64,000 nucleotides of DNA from Pseudomonadota bacterium (GTDB lineage Bacteria > Desulfobacterota > Binatia > Binatales > Binataceae): contig JAJPIG010000006.1 of the NCBI GenBank assembly GCA_021324855.1, positions 96,344 through 160,343 on the forward strand, read 5' to 3'. Under the pieces are notes generated by a model. It did not search any database. It was not told the origin of the DNA and saw nothing but the letters and a program-made list of their open reading frames with translations. Both the position numbers and the translations under genes were made by a program. Shown piece after piece: positions 1 to 11,219 of the stretch (the first letter of the stretch is position 1; each line of letters starts with the position of its first letter).

Positions 1-291
1 CGGTTCCCAAGTGCGTAGCGCTGCACCCCCAGACCGCGAGTAGAGCCGAGACCAGCGCGGCGAGGAGCGATGGCGACAAATTTCTCATCAAGCGCGGAAT
101 TCCACGAAACCGATCAAAGATCACGACTAACACAGCGGTTCCCCGGCTTCAATCTTTGCGTTGATGGCCGGAGAACTTGGACTTCCTCCGACAACTAGTT
201 TTGCGCTTGCAAAGCCCCCGGCGCAACCCCGTTCGCGGCGGCGTTCCTTTTGCATGCATGCGACAAACGTGCTCGGTTACAGCCGCGCAGG

Positions 292-1691
292 ATATGGAGC
301 AGCTAACGACACGATTTAGGGAGGCGTCCTCTTTGATCTTCGGTCCGATTCCGGATCGACCCGGGTCGCCATTTGCCGGTTCCGCGCGGCAACGACTGCG
401 ACTCGGCGCGCTGGTCTGCGTCATGTATCTCACGGTCAGCGGCGGCGCCTACGGCTTCGAGGATGCGGTCCGGATCGCGGGTCCGCGCCTTGCAATCATC
501 CTATGCCTGATCGTGCCAATGATGTTGAGCCTGCCGACTGCGCTGATGGCCGCCGAGTTGACCGCACTCATTCCAGCTCAGGGCGGTTTCTACGTCTGGG
601 TCAAGGAAGCGTTCGGTCCGTTTGCCGGATTCGCTGAGGCTTACCTGACCATCCTTTACACCGCCGTCGATATGGCAATTTATCCGGTGCTGTTCGCAGC
701 CTATCTTTCGTTTCTGATTCCGCTGGGAACCGTTGAGCAAGCCGCGTTCGGAATCGCGCTGGTGTGGATCTCTGGCGCGCTTAACCTGATGGGCGTGCGG
801 CCGGTCGGCCGCGCCTCGATCGCGCTGACGATCGGAATCCTGCTGCCGTTCGTCGCGATGGTCCTGATCGGCACGCCGCGCCTGCTTCATTGGCGTCCTC
901 CCGCCGCACCGACGATTAGCCCCGGCTTCCTTGGCGCGCTCGGCGGCGGGTTGAGCGTAGTTATCTGGAATTTCTGCGGATGGGAAAACCTGAGCGTAGT
1001 CGCCGGCGAGATTGAAAATCCGCAACGCAACTACCCGCGCGCGATCGCGATCGCGCTGCCGATCGTAGTCGCTGGCTATCTCCTGCCGTTGCTCGTCGCG
1101 CTTGACGGAGCGCGTAGCGGCGCGGGATGGGAGACCGGCTCATTCGCGCGTGTTGGCACGGCGATCGGCGGACCGTGGCTCGGCGGCGCGATCGGAATCG
1201 GCGGCGCGTTGGGATCGTTCGCGATATTCGAGGCAGCGATGCTGTGGGTCTCGCGGATGCCGTTCGTGCTGGCCTGCGACAACTACCTGCCTCGGCCGCT
1301 GGCCGAAATATGGTGGGGACGCGCCACGCCCGCCCGATCGATCGTCGTCTGCTGCGTCGTCTTCACCATTCTGGTTCCGCTCGGTTTCGTGACGCTGGTC
1401 GTGCTCGACGTCTTCTTCTACATGGGTGCGCTGATGCTCGAGATGGGCGCGCTGGTTAGGCTCCGCGCTCTCCATCCGAAACGCGATGGGCTGTTCGTGA
1501 TCGGCGGCGGACGGGTTGGGCTCGCCGCGGCGGTGACTGCTCCGATCCTGCTCTGGATCGCGACCTTCGGGATGGTTCTGAGCAAGGCGCCCGGCCATGC
1601 CGAATTCCTGACCGCGATCGTGCTGGCCGCCGCGGTCTGGCCGGTATATCGATTATGCTGCCGAAGTTACGGCGGACCTGCTAGCGATTAG
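292..1691 (+). CDS. APC-family amino acid permease
   Basis: ORF 177..1691; hydrophobic multi-TM protein with YLTVSGGAYGFEDAV and AALTALIPAQGGFYVWVKEAFGPFAGF-like APC motifs. Start placed at the internal Met (MEQLTTRF); upstream start possible. Confidence 0.85.
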
Positions 1692-2259
1692 CGGCTAAGC
1701 GCAGGTGAAGATTCTTGCGTTTGTAGAGCTCATAAAAGGCAAAGCCTGCGATTACCAGTGCGTGAGTAATCTTGCCCGACGCGATTAAGTCGCCGACCTC
1801 CTTCTCGGGAATCATCACGACTTCGGTCTCTTCGTCCGGCTCCGGCTCGGGCTTGCCTGCGAGTTGCGCATTGAGCGCGAGGAAGGTGTAGCACCAGTTT
1901 GGCTGGATGGCTGGATTCGGATGCACGCGGCCAAGCGCGAGGATTCGCTTCGAGTCGTAACCGCTCTCCTCGCGCATCTCGCGGCGCGCCGCGGCCTTGG
2001 GATTTTCTCCCGGCTCGACCATCCCGCCCGGGATCTCCAGCGTCCGATCGCTGATGCCATGCCGCCATTGCCGGACGAAAACGATCCGGCCATCGGCGGT
2101 CAGTGGGATGATGTTTACCCAGGTCGGCGCGTCGAGCACGTAAAATTCGCGGATGCCGCGGCTCGCGTGGCGTGAACGACGGCGCCGAAGCTCGAAAATC
2201 GGCGTAGTGACGAGACTCTCGTTCTTTAGGATGTCCCACTTGCCGACCTTCACGCGCAC
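1681..2259 (-). CDS. NUDIX hydrolase (ADP-ribose pyrophosphatase-like)
   Basis: Nudix box GGMVEPGENPKAAARREMREESGY. Confidence 0.9.
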   Translation of the reverse strand: MRVKVGKWDILKNESLVTTPIFELRRRRSRHASRGIREFYVLDAPTWVNIIPLTADGRIVFVRQWRHGISDRTLEIPGGMVEPGENPKAAARREMREESGYDSKRILALGRVHPNPAIQPNWCYTFLALNAQLAGKPEPEPDEETEVVMIPEKEVGDLIASGKITHALVIAGFAFYELYKRKNLHLRLAANR

Positions 2260-2263
2260 CTCG

Positions 2264-2704
2264 TCATTGGAACAGGCGCCGGTACTCGATCGCGGGACAG
2301 CGATCCATCACGACCTTGATGCCCGCCGCTTGCGCGGTCCGCGCCGCATCGAGGTTGATGACACCGAGCTGGCACCAGAGGATGCGCGCGCGTTTGCGAA
2401 TCGCCGCATCGACGATCGCCGGCAAGTGCACCGGCTGGCGGAAGACATCGACGACCTCGACCGGGTCCGGAATCGAAAGCAAATCCGGATAAGCGCGCTC
2501 GCCGAGCACCTCGATAAGCGCGTCGGGCTTGAGGATCGGGTTTACCGGTATCACGCGGAAACCCTTGTCGCGCAGCAGTTTCGCGATCATCAGACCGTCG
2601 CGCCCCGGGTTGTCCGAACATCCGACTACGGCGACGGTCGTGGGATGCGACAAGATGGCGCGAATCTCGTCGTCGGTCGGATTAACGAACTCGTTCCCCG
2701 TCAT
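2264..2704 (-). CDS. CoA-binding domain protein (YccU-like)
   Basis: TVAVVGCSDNPGRDGLMIAKLLRDKGFRVIPVNP and WCQLGVIN motifs. Confidence 0.85.
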   Translation of the reverse strand: MTGNEFVNPTDDEIRAILSHPTTVAVVGCSDNPGRDGLMIAKLLRDKGFRVIPVNPILKPDALIEVLGERAYPDLLSIPDPVEVVDVFRQPVHLPAIVDAAIRKRARILWCQLGVINLDAARTAQAAGIKVVMDRCPAIEYRRLFQ

Positions 2705-3228
2705 TGATCGCCATTCAATATACGATTGACGACCATCGGCACCAGCCGCTTGATCTCTTCGCAGCAGCTCGTAAACGCTTCATGACCTTGCTCGACAGGG
2801 TCGGCGATGTCGCCGCTCTCGCCGGCGAAGCTCTTGAAGGTCTCGAGTCTGGGAATCCGGACTTCCGTAAAGCGCGCGCGCAAATCGCCCGCCTGCGCAG
2901 CGGTCATCGCCAATACCAGGTCGGCATTTTCGAGAAGTTCCGGATGGCGCTTCAGATCGGTCGAGGTGAGTTCGTCGTGCACCGCGATACCTTCGCTGCG
3001 CAGCACCATGCGCGTATCCAGTGAGACCAGCGCGCCATCGCGCGCGTAGGCAGCGATGCCCGCCGAGCGCACCACAATCCGATCATCGGCGCCGCGAGCG
3101 CGCAATTCGCGAATCAGCAAATGCTCGGCCATCACGCTGCGGGCCGTATTGGCGGCGCAGATCAGGAGGACGGAGCGGAAAGGCGGTGCGGCACGTTCCG
3201 CACCGCCGGCATCGTTCGGGGCGGCCAC
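2701..3228 (-). CDS. low-molecular-weight protein-tyrosine phosphatase family protein
   Basis: P-loop-like CAANTARSVMAEHLL near the N-terminus. Confidence 0.8.
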   Translation of the reverse strand: MAAPNDAGGAERAAPPFRSVLLICAANTARSVMAEHLLIRELRARGADDRIVVRSAGIAAYARDGALVSLDTRMVLRSEGIAVHDELTSTDLKRHPELLENADLVLAMTAAQAGDLRARFTEVRIPRLETFKSFAGESGDIADPVEQGHEAFTSCCEEIKRLVPMVVNRILNGDQ

Positions 3229-3232
3229 AAGC

Positions 3233-4180
3233 CTAACGGGATTCCGTGGCTCCCTCGGCCATTACTTCGGCCATGCTCTCTTTCTTGGTCAGGCCCTTGG
3301 CGAGTTCTTCCTTGAGCCGCGCGCCCAGCGCCACCGGATCCCATATTGCGCCGCGCTGTTGCACCTTCGCGACCGAATGCCATCCCTTCATCAGCCACAC
3401 CGTGCCGATTCCCGCGCGGAACACCTCGCCGTGGACGTCCTTGGCGTCGTCGCTCGCGAGCCAGCAGACCACCGGCGCGACATGCGCCGGACTGTGCGGA
3501 TCAAGCTGGTTCGGCTTCACTTCGCCCATCGCGGCTCCGATCGCAGGCGTCGCCTCCACGGTCATCCGGGTGCGCGCGAGCGGCGCGACCGCGTTACACG
3601 TCACGCCATAGCGATAGAGCTCGCGGTCGAGGATGATCGCCATCGCCGCGAGCGCCGCCTTTGCCGCGCCATAGTTCACCTGGCCGGCGTTGCCCAACAG
3701 ACCGGAATCGGAACTGGTGTTGATGATGCGGCCGTTCAGCAAATTGCCGTTCTTGTGCTGCTCGCGCCAGTACGCCGAGGCGTGGCGCGCCATGTTGAAC
3801 GAACCCTTCAGATGGACGGCGATAACCGCATCGAAATCTTCCTCGCTCATGTTGAAGATCATGCGGTCGCGCAGGATGCCCGCGTTGTTGACCACGATAT
3901 TGAGCTTGCCGAAGTTGTCGAGCGCGCACTCCATGATGCGTTTGGCGGCTTTGAAATCAGCCACGCTCTCGTAATTCGCGACCGCCTCGCCGCCGGCGTT
4001 GCGAATCTCCTTGACCACTTCCTCGGCCGGGGAGCGCGACTGTCCGGTGCCGTCGAAATGGCCGCCGAGATCGTTGACCACGACCTTCGCGCCCTGCCTA
4101 GCCATCAGGAGCGCCTCTTCGCGGCCGATACCGCGTCCCGCGCCGGTGATAATCGCAACTTTTCCGTCCAGTAGTGCCAT
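3233..4180 (-). CDS. SDR family oxidoreductase (hydroxyacyl/hydroxysteroid dehydrogenase-like)
   Basis: TGAGRGIGREEA, NNAGILRDRM, YGAAKAAL motifs. Confidence 0.88.
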   Translation of the reverse strand: MALLDGKVAIITGAGRGIGREEALLMARQGAKVVVNDLGGHFDGTGQSRSPAEEVVKEIRNAGGEAVANYESVADFKAAKRIMECALDNFGKLNIVVNNAGILRDRMIFNMSEEDFDAVIAVHLKGSFNMARHASAYWREQHKNGNLLNGRIINTSSDSGLLGNAGQVNYGAAKAALAAMAIILDRELYRYGVTCNAVAPLARTRMTVEATPAIGAAMGEVKPNQLDPHSPAHVAPVVCWLASDDAKDVHGEVFRAGIGTVWLMKGWHSVAKVQQRGAIWDPVALGARLKEELAKGLTKKESMAEVMAEGATESR

Positions 4181-4300
4181 CGCTTTGGCTTCCTTTTGTC
4201 GATTTTAGAGTTCGGCTATTAATGCATCTAATCAAATTCTGGATAGGCTTGCCGGGCCTCCCAAGTCAAGGCAACGAAGTGCGGATTCACTGCGGCGCCA

Positions 4301-5758
4301 TCAGGCCTGCCGCGCGGCGGGCGTGTCGGCCTGGGTCTTGCGCGCCTCTGCGGCGACCCGGCTGTGATAGCGCCCGTAGCCGAAGTAGATCACGAACCCG
4401 ATTCCCATCCAAATGAAGAATCGAATCCAGGTGACGGTCGGCAAACTCGACATCAGGTAGCCGCAAAAGAGCGCGCCGAGGATCGGCACCAGCGGCACCA
4501 ACGGCGTGCGAAATGGCCGTACAAGACCCGGCTCGGCGTACCGCAGGATCCAGACGCCAAGGCAGACCAGCACAAAAGCGAACAAAGTGCCGATGTTGGT
4601 CAGTTCCGCGATTTCCTGGATTGGCAGCAGCGCCGCTGCGACACCCACCGCAATCCCGGTCAGGATCGTCGGGATATACGGCGTCTGGAAGCGCGGATGG
4701 ACGCGGCTGAATGCCGGCGGAAGCAGGCCGTCGCGCGAAATCGCGTAGAAAATGCGCGATTGTCCGAGCAGCAGCACCAGCAACACCGAGGTCAGCCCTG
4801 CAACCGCGCCAATGGAGATGATTCCTGAGACTGCGCGAAGCCCGCGGATCACGAATGCCGACGCGAGCGGCGCGTTGATGTCGAGCATCCGCGCCGGCAC
4901 CATCCCAGTGACCACTGCCGCCACCAGCACATAGAGCGCCGTGCAGACAAACAGCGATACCAGGATTCCGATCGGCAGGTCGCGATTCGGCTCGACGACC
5001 TCCTCGGCGGCCGTCGAGACCGCATCGAACCCGATGTACGCGAAGAAGATTACCGCCGCGCCCTTCATCACCCCGTTCCATCCAAAGGGCGCGAACGGAT
5101 TCCAGTTGGCGGGCCGCACATAGAACGCACCGACTACGATCACGACGCCAATCACAATCAGCTTGACCGCGACGATCAGCGAATTGAACCGCGCACTCTC
5201 CGAAATTCCGATGTAGAGGATGCCCGAGATCAGCAGGACAATTAGCAGCGCCGGCAGATCGATGATCGCGCCCGGCATTGACCCGGGGGCGTGCGTCAGC
5301 GCGACCGGCAGGTGAATCCCCACGCCTTCGAGAATCACGCGCAGATAGCCGGACCATCCGACGGCAACGGCCGCCGCTCCAACCGCGTACTCGAGCACCA
5401 GGTCCCATCCGATGATCCAGCCGATCAGTTCGCCCATCGTGGCGTAGGCGTACGAATAGGCGCTGCCCGCAACCGGTATCATCGCGGCGAACTCCGCGTA
5501 GCAGAGCGCTGCCATCGCACAGGCGAACCCGGAGACACAGAACGAAAGCACCACGGCGGGGCCGGCATACTTCTCGGCGGCGACTCCGGTCAGCACGAAA
5601 ATTCCGGCGCCGACGATCGCTCCGATTCCGAGCAGCGTGAGGTCCAGCGCTCTGAGCGCCCGTTTCAACCCGCCCGCGGTCGCCGACTCGCTCATCAGCA
5701 TCGCGGCGGGCTTGCGCCGCAGAAGCTGCGCCGTCAATTCGTGCGTTGCGTTACTCAT
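4301..5758 (-). CDS. cationic amino acid/APC permease (YfnA-like)
   Basis: 12-TM pattern; LTLLGIGAIVGAGIFVLTGVAAEKYAGPAVVLSF motif. Confidence 0.9.
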   Translation of the reverse strand: MSNATHELTAQLLRRKPAAMLMSESATAGGLKRALRALDLTLLGIGAIVGAGIFVLTGVAAEKYAGPAVVLSFCVSGFACAMAALCYAEFAAMIPVAGSAYSYAYATMGELIGWIIGWDLVLEYAVGAAAVAVGWSGYLRVILEGVGIHLPVALTHAPGSMPGAIIDLPALLIVLLISGILYIGISESARFNSLIVAVKLIVIGVVIVVGAFYVRPANWNPFAPFGWNGVMKGAAVIFFAYIGFDAVSTAAEEVVEPNRDLPIGILVSLFVCTALYVLVAAVVTGMVPARMLDINAPLASAFVIRGLRAVSGIISIGAVAGLTSVLLVLLLGQSRIFYAISRDGLLPPAFSRVHPRFQTPYIPTILTGIAVGVAAALLPIQEIAELTNIGTLFAFVLVCLGVWILRYAEPGLVRPFRTPLVPLVPILGALFCGYLMSSLPTVTWIRFFIWMGIGFVIYFGYGRYHSRVAAEARKTQADTPAARQA

Positions 5759-5844
5759 CGAACAGTCCGTGAGCCTTAGCGAACCGGTGCGGGCCGTTCA
5801 ACCGCGATATGAAAGATTTAGGAACTGATCGACGGGCGCTTTCG

Positions 5845-6675
5845 CTACCAGGCCTGATAACCGCCGTCAACCGCGATCGTCGAGCCGGTCACGTAGCTCG
5901 CCGCCGGAGCGGCAAGGAAAATCACTGCGCCGCGAATTTCTTCGGGCTTGCCCAGCCGCGCCATCGGCGTGAAGGTCTCCATCCGCTCGCGCCATTTCGG
6001 CTTGGCGATTCCGCCGGCCGTGGCTTCGGTCGGAATCCATCCGGGCGCGATTGCATTGACGAGAATTCCATAACGCGCCCACTCGATCGCGAGCTGGCGG
6101 GTGAGATTCGCGAGCGCGCCCTTCGTCGCGGTGTACGACGACAGGCGGTAGACCGCGCTGCCATGAGCGGCGAGCACCGACGTGATGTTGATAATCCTGC
6201 CCGGGCGCCCAAGTTCGATCAGCCGCGCCGCGACCTTCTGCGACAGCACCATCGGCGCGGTCAGATTGGTCGCGATCGTCGCGTCCCAGTCCTTGCGCGG
6301 AAATTTCTCGGCCGGGCCGGTCGGCGAGATGCCGGCATTGTTGACGAGAATATCGATTTCGCCCAGTTCTGCGCGGATCGACGCAAGTGCGCGATCGATC
6401 GCGGCATCGTCGGTGACATCGCAGGCAGTCGCATAGGTGTGAACGCCGTATTTTTTCTTGAGCTCGGCGGCCAGCTTTTCGATTCGGTCGGCGCGCCGCG
6501 CAACCAGGGCCACATCGGCGCCGCCGATCGCAAGCGCGTGGGCGCATTCGACGCCCAGCCCCGACGATGCGCCGGTTACGAGCCCCCGATGACCGCGGAG
6601 CGAAAAGAGCGCGTCAAGCGAATCCATCGCAGGCTCAAGCCGCCAGCGTTTCAGCGGCTGCCGCCCGCGCCGCAT
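5845..6675 (-). CDS. SDR family oxidoreductase
   Basis: TGASSGLGVECA, NNAGISPTGPA, YTATKGAL, C-terminal VDGGYQAW. Confidence 0.9.
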   Translation of the reverse strand: MRRGRQPLKRWRLEPAMDSLDALFSLRGHRGLVTGASSGLGVECAHALAIGGADVALVARRADRIEKLAAELKKKYGVHTYATACDVTDDAAIDRALASIRAELGEIDILVNNAGISPTGPAEKFPRKDWDATIATNLTAPMVLSQKVAARLIELGRPGRIINITSVLAAHGSAVYRLSSYTATKGALANLTRQLAIEWARYGILVNAIAPGWIPTEATAGGIAKPKWRERMETFTPMARLGKPEEIRGAVIFLAAPAASYVTGSTIAVDGGYQAW

Positions 6676-7681
6676 CGATCGCCCGGCCGATATCGGCGGA
6701 ATCGATTCCGTAATGAGTGACGGCGCGGAAGACGGTCAAGTAGCGCGGCGAGATCAGTACGCCGCGCGCCTTGAGCGCCGCTTCGAACCGCGACGCCTGC
6801 GCGGCGCTGCCGATGACCTCGAAGAACACCATGTTCGTGCGCCGGCGCGCGCGCTGCACGCGCAGGCCTGCGATTCCCGCCAGCCCGCGGGCGAGGGTCT
6901 CGGCGTTGCGATGATCGTCGGCGAGCCGCTCGACCATGGTTTGCATCGCGACAATCCCCGCCGCCGCGATGATCCCCGCCTGGCGCATCCCGCCGCCGAG
7001 CGTTTTCCGAATCCGGCGTGCGCGCTCGATGAACGCGCGGCTGCCGCAGAGGAGCGATCCGACCGGCGCCGCAAGTCCCTTCGAGAGACAGAACGAAACC
7101 GTATCGGCATGCTCCGCGATCGCCCGCGGCGTGGTTTCGAGCGCCAGCGCCGCATCGAAGATCCGCGCCCCATCGAGAAACACCGGCAGCCCTCGGCGAT
7201 GGGCCAGCTCCGCAACGTCCGCCATATGCGCTACCGGCACTGCCTCGCCGCCGCATCGATTGTGCGTATTCTCGACCGCCACGACGGCGGGCTCTGCAAA
7301 ATGCGGATCGTCGGGAAGCTCCAGTTCGGCCCGGAGCGCATCGAGATCCAGCTCGCCCTCCGGCGTATTGGGAACCGGCGTCAGCACCACTCCGCCCAGC
7401 GCGGAAGCGCCGCCGCCTTCGTAGAGATAACTATGTGAGAGCGCGCCGACGATCGCCTTGGCGCCGCGCGGGCAATGCGCGAGCAGTGCGATCAGGTTCC
7501 CCATCGTGCCGCTCGCGACCAGCATCGCCGCTTCCTTGCCGACAGTCTCGGCGGCCATCGCTTCGAGCCGATTGACGGTCGGGTCCTCGCCGAAAACGTC
7601 GTCGCCCAGCTCGGCACGCGCGATCGCCTCGCGCATCGCGGGCGTCGGCAGCGTGACTGTATCACTTCTGAGATCGATCAT
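6635..7681 (-). CDS. low-specificity L-threonine aldolase
   Basis: IDLRSDTVTLPTPAMREAI start, ENTHNRCGG, SFCLSKGLAAPVGS PLP-lysine region. Confidence 0.9.
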   Translation of the reverse strand: MIDLRSDTVTLPTPAMREAIARAELGDDVFGEDPTVNRLEAMAAETVGKEAAMLVASGTMGNLIALLAHCPRGAKAIVGALSHSYLYEGGGASALGGVVLTPVPNTPEGELDLDALRAELELPDDPHFAEPAVVAVENTHNRCGGEAVPVAHMADVAELAHRRGLPVFLDGARIFDAALALETTPRAIAEHADTVSFCLSKGLAAPVGSLLCGSRAFIERARRIRKTLGGGMRQAGIIAAAGIVAMQTMVERLADDHRNAETLARGLAGIAGLRVQRARRRTNMVFFEVIGSAAQASRFEAALKARGVLISPRYLTVFRAVTHYGIDSADIGRAIDAARAAAAETLAA

Positions 7682-7706
7682 GGCCGGCGATGTTATTCTG
7701 AATGCG

Positions 7707-8579
7707 TCAGGCGGGGAAAATCGCCTTGACGACCTCGTCGATCGCGCGCTTGCTCTCGGCCTCGTCGGTGAGCGACCAGGTGACGGCGACCGTCGCCGCG
7801 CGCTGCGGTGAGATCCCGTGGCGAATCAGCTCGCCGGCGTAAATCAGAAGCCGGGTCGAGACGCCCTCTTCGAGACCCGAGGCTTTCAGGTTGCGCACCT
7901 TCTCGCCGAGCAGCGCGAGCTGTCCCGCCGTGTCGGCATCGACACCCGACTCGTGCGCGATGATCTCGGTCTCCTTGTCGGCCGGCGGATAGTTGAATTC
8001 GAACGTCACGAAGCGCTGGCGCGTGGAATGCTTCAGGTTCTTCTGGATGCTTTGGTAGCCGGGGTTGTACGAGATGCAGAGCAGGAAGCCGGGATGGGCC
8101 TGCAGGGTCTCGCCGCGCTTTTCGATCGGCAGGATGCGCCGATGGTCCGAGAGCGGATGAATCAGGACCGTGGTATCTTTCCGCGCCTCGACCACCTCGT
8201 CGAGATAGCAAATCGCGCCGCGGCGCACGGCCTGCGTAAGCGGCCCGTCGACCCAGACGGTTTCATCGGCCTGGATCAGGAAGCGTCCGACCAGATCGCT
8301 GCCGGTCAGGTCTTCATGGCACGCCACGGTGATCAGCTCGGTGGGGCCGTCACTCTCCTCGGCGAGCTTGTGCGCCATGTGCTCGACGAAACGCGTCTTC
8401 CCGCATCCGGTCGGCCCCTTGAGCAGCACCGGCAGGCGGGCGCGATAAGCGGCGGTGAAAATCTCGACCTCATCGCCGACCGGCAGATAATAGGGTGCGT
8501 TCTCGGGACTAAGATGGCGCACTTCTGGCGTCTCGTGCGTGCCGAGGCGGGAGTCGAAACTCTTGAGATGAATAGGCAT
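7707..8579 (-). CDS. CbbQ/NirQ/NorQ-type AAA+ ATPase
   Basis: Walker [14 protein letters not shown]; Walker [12 protein letters not shown]; family-typical [16 protein letters not shown]. Confidence 0.88.
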   Translation of the reverse strand: MPIHLKSFDSRLGTHETPEVRHLSPENAPYYLPVGDEVEIFTAAYRARLPVLLKGPTGCGKTRFVEHMAHKLAEESDGPTELITVACHEDLTGSDLVGRFLIQADETVWVDGPLTQAVRRGAICYLDEVVEARKDTTVLIHPLSDHRRILPIEKRGETLQAHPGFLLCISYNPGYQSIQKNLKHSTRQRFVTFEFNYPPADKETEIIAHESGVDADTAGQLALLGEKVRNLKASGLEEGVSTRLLIYAGELIRHGISPQRAATVAVTWSLTDEAESKRAIDEVVKAIFPA

Positions 8580-8650
8580 GGTCGCTTTGCGGGATCCTTA
8601 TTGGAATTTTAGAAAAGCTCGCTACCTTGTATCAAGCGAGGTCCAGCATC

Positions 8651-10111
8651 TCACGGATTCCTGCGAGGCGCGATCGTCGATCCGCCCGGAATATCTTTGA
8701 CCTCGTATCCTCTGCTGAAAAGCTCTTTGCGCAATGCGTCAGCGCGGTTGAAATCGCGCTCCGCCCTTGCCTGATCGCGTTTTTTTTGAAGCTCTAAAAT
8801 CTCCGCAGGGAATTGTGCGTGTGCCGCAAGGCGCCTTTCGTCCAGCTTTAATCCGAGCACGGAGTCCAACTTGTGAAGTGCACTCCAGATGCTCTTGTCG
8901 TTTCTCGTATATGCTTCGTGCACCAATTCCAAAGCGACCGCCAGCGCGCGCGGAGTGTTGAGATCGTCTGCGAGCTCTGCGGAAAACCTTTCCAGGTATC
9001 CCGCTGTCCACTCCGAATCAGGACCGGCGACCGCCTCATCGGGTACGTTGCTCGCGAACTCGGAAAAATAATTGAGATTCGTCTGCGCCGCGCGGAGCGC
9101 ATCCAGGCTGAACACCAGCTCCGATCTATACTTCGCGCCGAAGCAGAAGAGCCGAAACGCAAGCGGATCAACACCTTGGGCAACCAGGTCGGCGACCAGC
9201 GGGAACTTGCCGGCGCTCTTGCTGATCTTCGCGCCTTCCATCCCGACCAGAAACGCGTTGTGAACAAAGTAGCGCGCGAACGGATGGCCGGTCGCACTCT
9301 CGGACTGCGCGATCTCGTTCTCGTGATGAATCGGAATATGGTCGAGGCCGCCGGTATGGATGTCGAGCGTCTCACCCAGGTACTTCATCGACATCGCGGA
9401 GCACTCGATATGCCAGCCGGGATAGCCGCGTCCCCACGGACTGTCCCATTGCATCAGATGGCCCGGCTGATTCAGCACCCACAGCGCGAAATCGTGCGGG
9501 CTCTTCTTGTCCGGCGAATGCTCCAGGCGCTGGCCGGCGTGCTGCTCATCGAGGCTCTGACGCGAGAGCCGTCCAACGCGCGCTGCGCCGCGCCATTTCT
9601 CGACGTCGAAGTAGACGCCGCTCGCGGCGACATAGGCATAACCGTGCGCGATGATTCGTTCGATCAGCGCGATCATCGCACCGATGTTTTCCGTCGCGCG
9701 GCATAGCACGCTCTGCGGCGGACTCACATGGTCAGTGCTATCCGCGTCGGGCGGCAGCTCGATATTGAGCGCGGCGCAATCGCGCTTGAACTGCGCGATG
9801 TAGAAATCGGCGACTTCCCGCGGCGACTTGCCCTCGGCGCGCGCGGTCTTCTCGACCTTGTCCTCGCCGGCGTCCTCGTCGGACGTCATATGGCCGACGT
9901 CCGTGATGTTCATCACGTGGCGGACATCGTAGCCGTGGAAGCGAAGCGCGCGCTTGAGCGTGTCGACGAACAGATAAGCGCGCATGTTGCCGAGATGCTG
10001 CGGCAGGTAGACGGTCGGACCGCAGGAGTAAAGCGTCACCGTCGGCGGCTTAAGCGGCTCGAAGCGCTCGACCTTGCGGCTGAGCGTGTTGAAAATGCTG
10101 AACGGCTTCAT
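8651..10111 (-). CDS. cysS: cysteinyl-tRNA synthetase
   Basis: [13 protein letters not shown] (HIGH-like), [24 protein letters not shown] (KMSKS-like). Start set to Met at 10111, trimming 51 aa of the ORF. Confidence 0.93.
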   Translation of the reverse strand: MKPFSIFNTLSRKVERFEPLKPPTVTLYSCGPTVYLPQHLGNMRAYLFVDTLKRALRFHGYDVRHVMNITDVGHMTSDEDAGEDKVEKTARAEGKSPREVADFYIAQFKRDCAALNIELPPDADSTDHVSPPQSVLCRATENIGAMIALIERIIAHGYAYVAASGVYFDVEKWRGAARVGRLSRQSLDEQHAGQRLEHSPDKKSPHDFALWVLNQPGHLMQWDSPWGRGYPGWHIECSAMSMKYLGETLDIHTGGLDHIPIHHENEIAQSESATGHPFARYFVHNAFLVGMEGAKISKSAGKFPLVADLVAQGVDPLAFRLFCFGAKYRSELVFSLDALRAAQTNLNYFSEFASNVPDEAVAGPDSEWTAGYLERFSAELADDLNTPRALAVALELVHEAYTRNDKSIWSALHKLDSVLGLKLDERRLAAHAQFPAEILELQKKRDQARAERDFNRADALRKELFSRGYEVKDIPGGSTIAPRRNP

Positions 10112-10152
10112 CGGCACGCGCTCATTCAGGATGAGCGATGAGCGCAGGGCGT

Positions 10153-10572
10153 TCAATCCACCCGTGACGGCTCCGCAGCGCGTTTGGGCTGAAAGCGGTA
10201 GCGCGAGGCCGCGATCCGCTTGTATTGCCGATCGGCAAGCCACGCATAGCCGGGGACGTACCACAGATAGGCGAGCAACCCGACTACCCCGCCCTGATGA
10301 CGCAGAATTTCGTTGACGGCGCGTGCGCCACGGAAAATCCGCCCGCGATCATCGACCGCGTGCAGCGCTTCCATCAGATGCTCGCGCTCGAGCCCCGGAA
10401 AGCGGGCTCGCACTGCAGGATCATGTAGATCGAGCGCATCGATCCGGCTGGAATTATCGAAATGGCGCACCGCCTCGAGCATCGAGCGGCAGACCTCGCA
10501 CGCGCCATCATAGAGCACGGCCAGCCGTCCCGGCGCCGCGCGACCGGATGTTTCAGCCGCCGAAGAAGACAT
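10153..10572 (-). CDS. DUF393/DCC family thiol-disulfide-like protein
   Basis: VLYDGACEVCRSM (DxxCxxC) plus VDDRGRIFRGARAVNEI. Confidence 0.82.
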   Translation of the reverse strand: MSSSAAETSGRAAPGRLAVLYDGACEVCRSMLEAVRHFDNSSRIDALDLHDPAVRARFPGLEREHLMEALHAVDDRGRIFRGARAVNEILRHQGGVVGLLAYLWYVPGYAWLADRQYKRIAASRYRFQPKRAAEPSRVD

Positions 10573-10588
10573 GAGACGATCCGCGCGA

Positions 10589-11104
10589 TCAGCGCCGCGA
10601 CAGGCGCGGGTTGCCGACTTCCCGCTTGTGCCTGAGATTTTCGTTCGCGATCCGCCATTCGTAGCCGTCGATCAGCGAGCGCCATCCGGCTTCGACCGAG
10701 TTGGTCGAGGTGGCAAGCGTGGTCCATGAGAGCTGGCCGTCGGAAAACTTCTTGATCGAAACGACCTCGGCCTCGGTCGATTCGCCGGCCGCATGCGTAT
10801 AGGTCTCGGTCACGCGCACGCTTTCGAGATAGGGAAAGTACTTGAGCAGGGCCTTGCGCAGCGCGAGATCGAGTGCATGCACGACGCCGACGCCGCGGGC
10901 CGCACCGGTCTCCTCGGCGCCGCCGGTGCGAATCACGACCGTTGCGTCGATGGTCATGCGGCCCTCGTAGTAATCGTCGATCACGCGGCGGCGCACCACC
11001 TCGAATGGCGGCACGTAGTCAGCCGCGGTGCGCAGCTCTTGGAGTTCGCGGGAGGCCTGCGGCGCTTCGGCCTCGTGAAAAATCGACTCGTGTTCCGATG
11101 CCAT
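10589..11104 (-). CDS. stand-alone LeuA/CimA-type allosteric (dimerisation) domain protein
   Basis: GVVHALDLALRKALLKYFPYLESVRVTETYTH...STNSVEAGWRSLIDGYEWRI matches the C-terminal regulatory domain of citramalate/isopropylmalate synthases; no TIM-barrel part. Confidence 0.75.
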   Translation of the reverse strand: MASEHESIFHEAEAPQASRELQELRTAADYVPPFEVVRRRVIDDYYEGRMTIDATVVIRTGGAEETGAARGVGVVHALDLALRKALLKYFPYLESVRVTETYTHAAGESTEAEVVSIKKFSDGQLSWTTLATSTNSVEAGWRSLIDGYEWRIANENLRHKREVGNPRLSRR

Positions 11105-11219
11105 CGCGATTACCCGGCAGCCCGATCGATTATCATAGCCGGTGGTGGTGCATTCAAGGCGACGCTTCGCGATCCACGCGCGAGGCGGGGACAATTGTGG
11201 ACGAATGTCAAGAGCTGAA

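Noticed and set aside
3056-4174. 372-aa plus-strand ORF
   Set aside because: Antisense to a clear SDR gene
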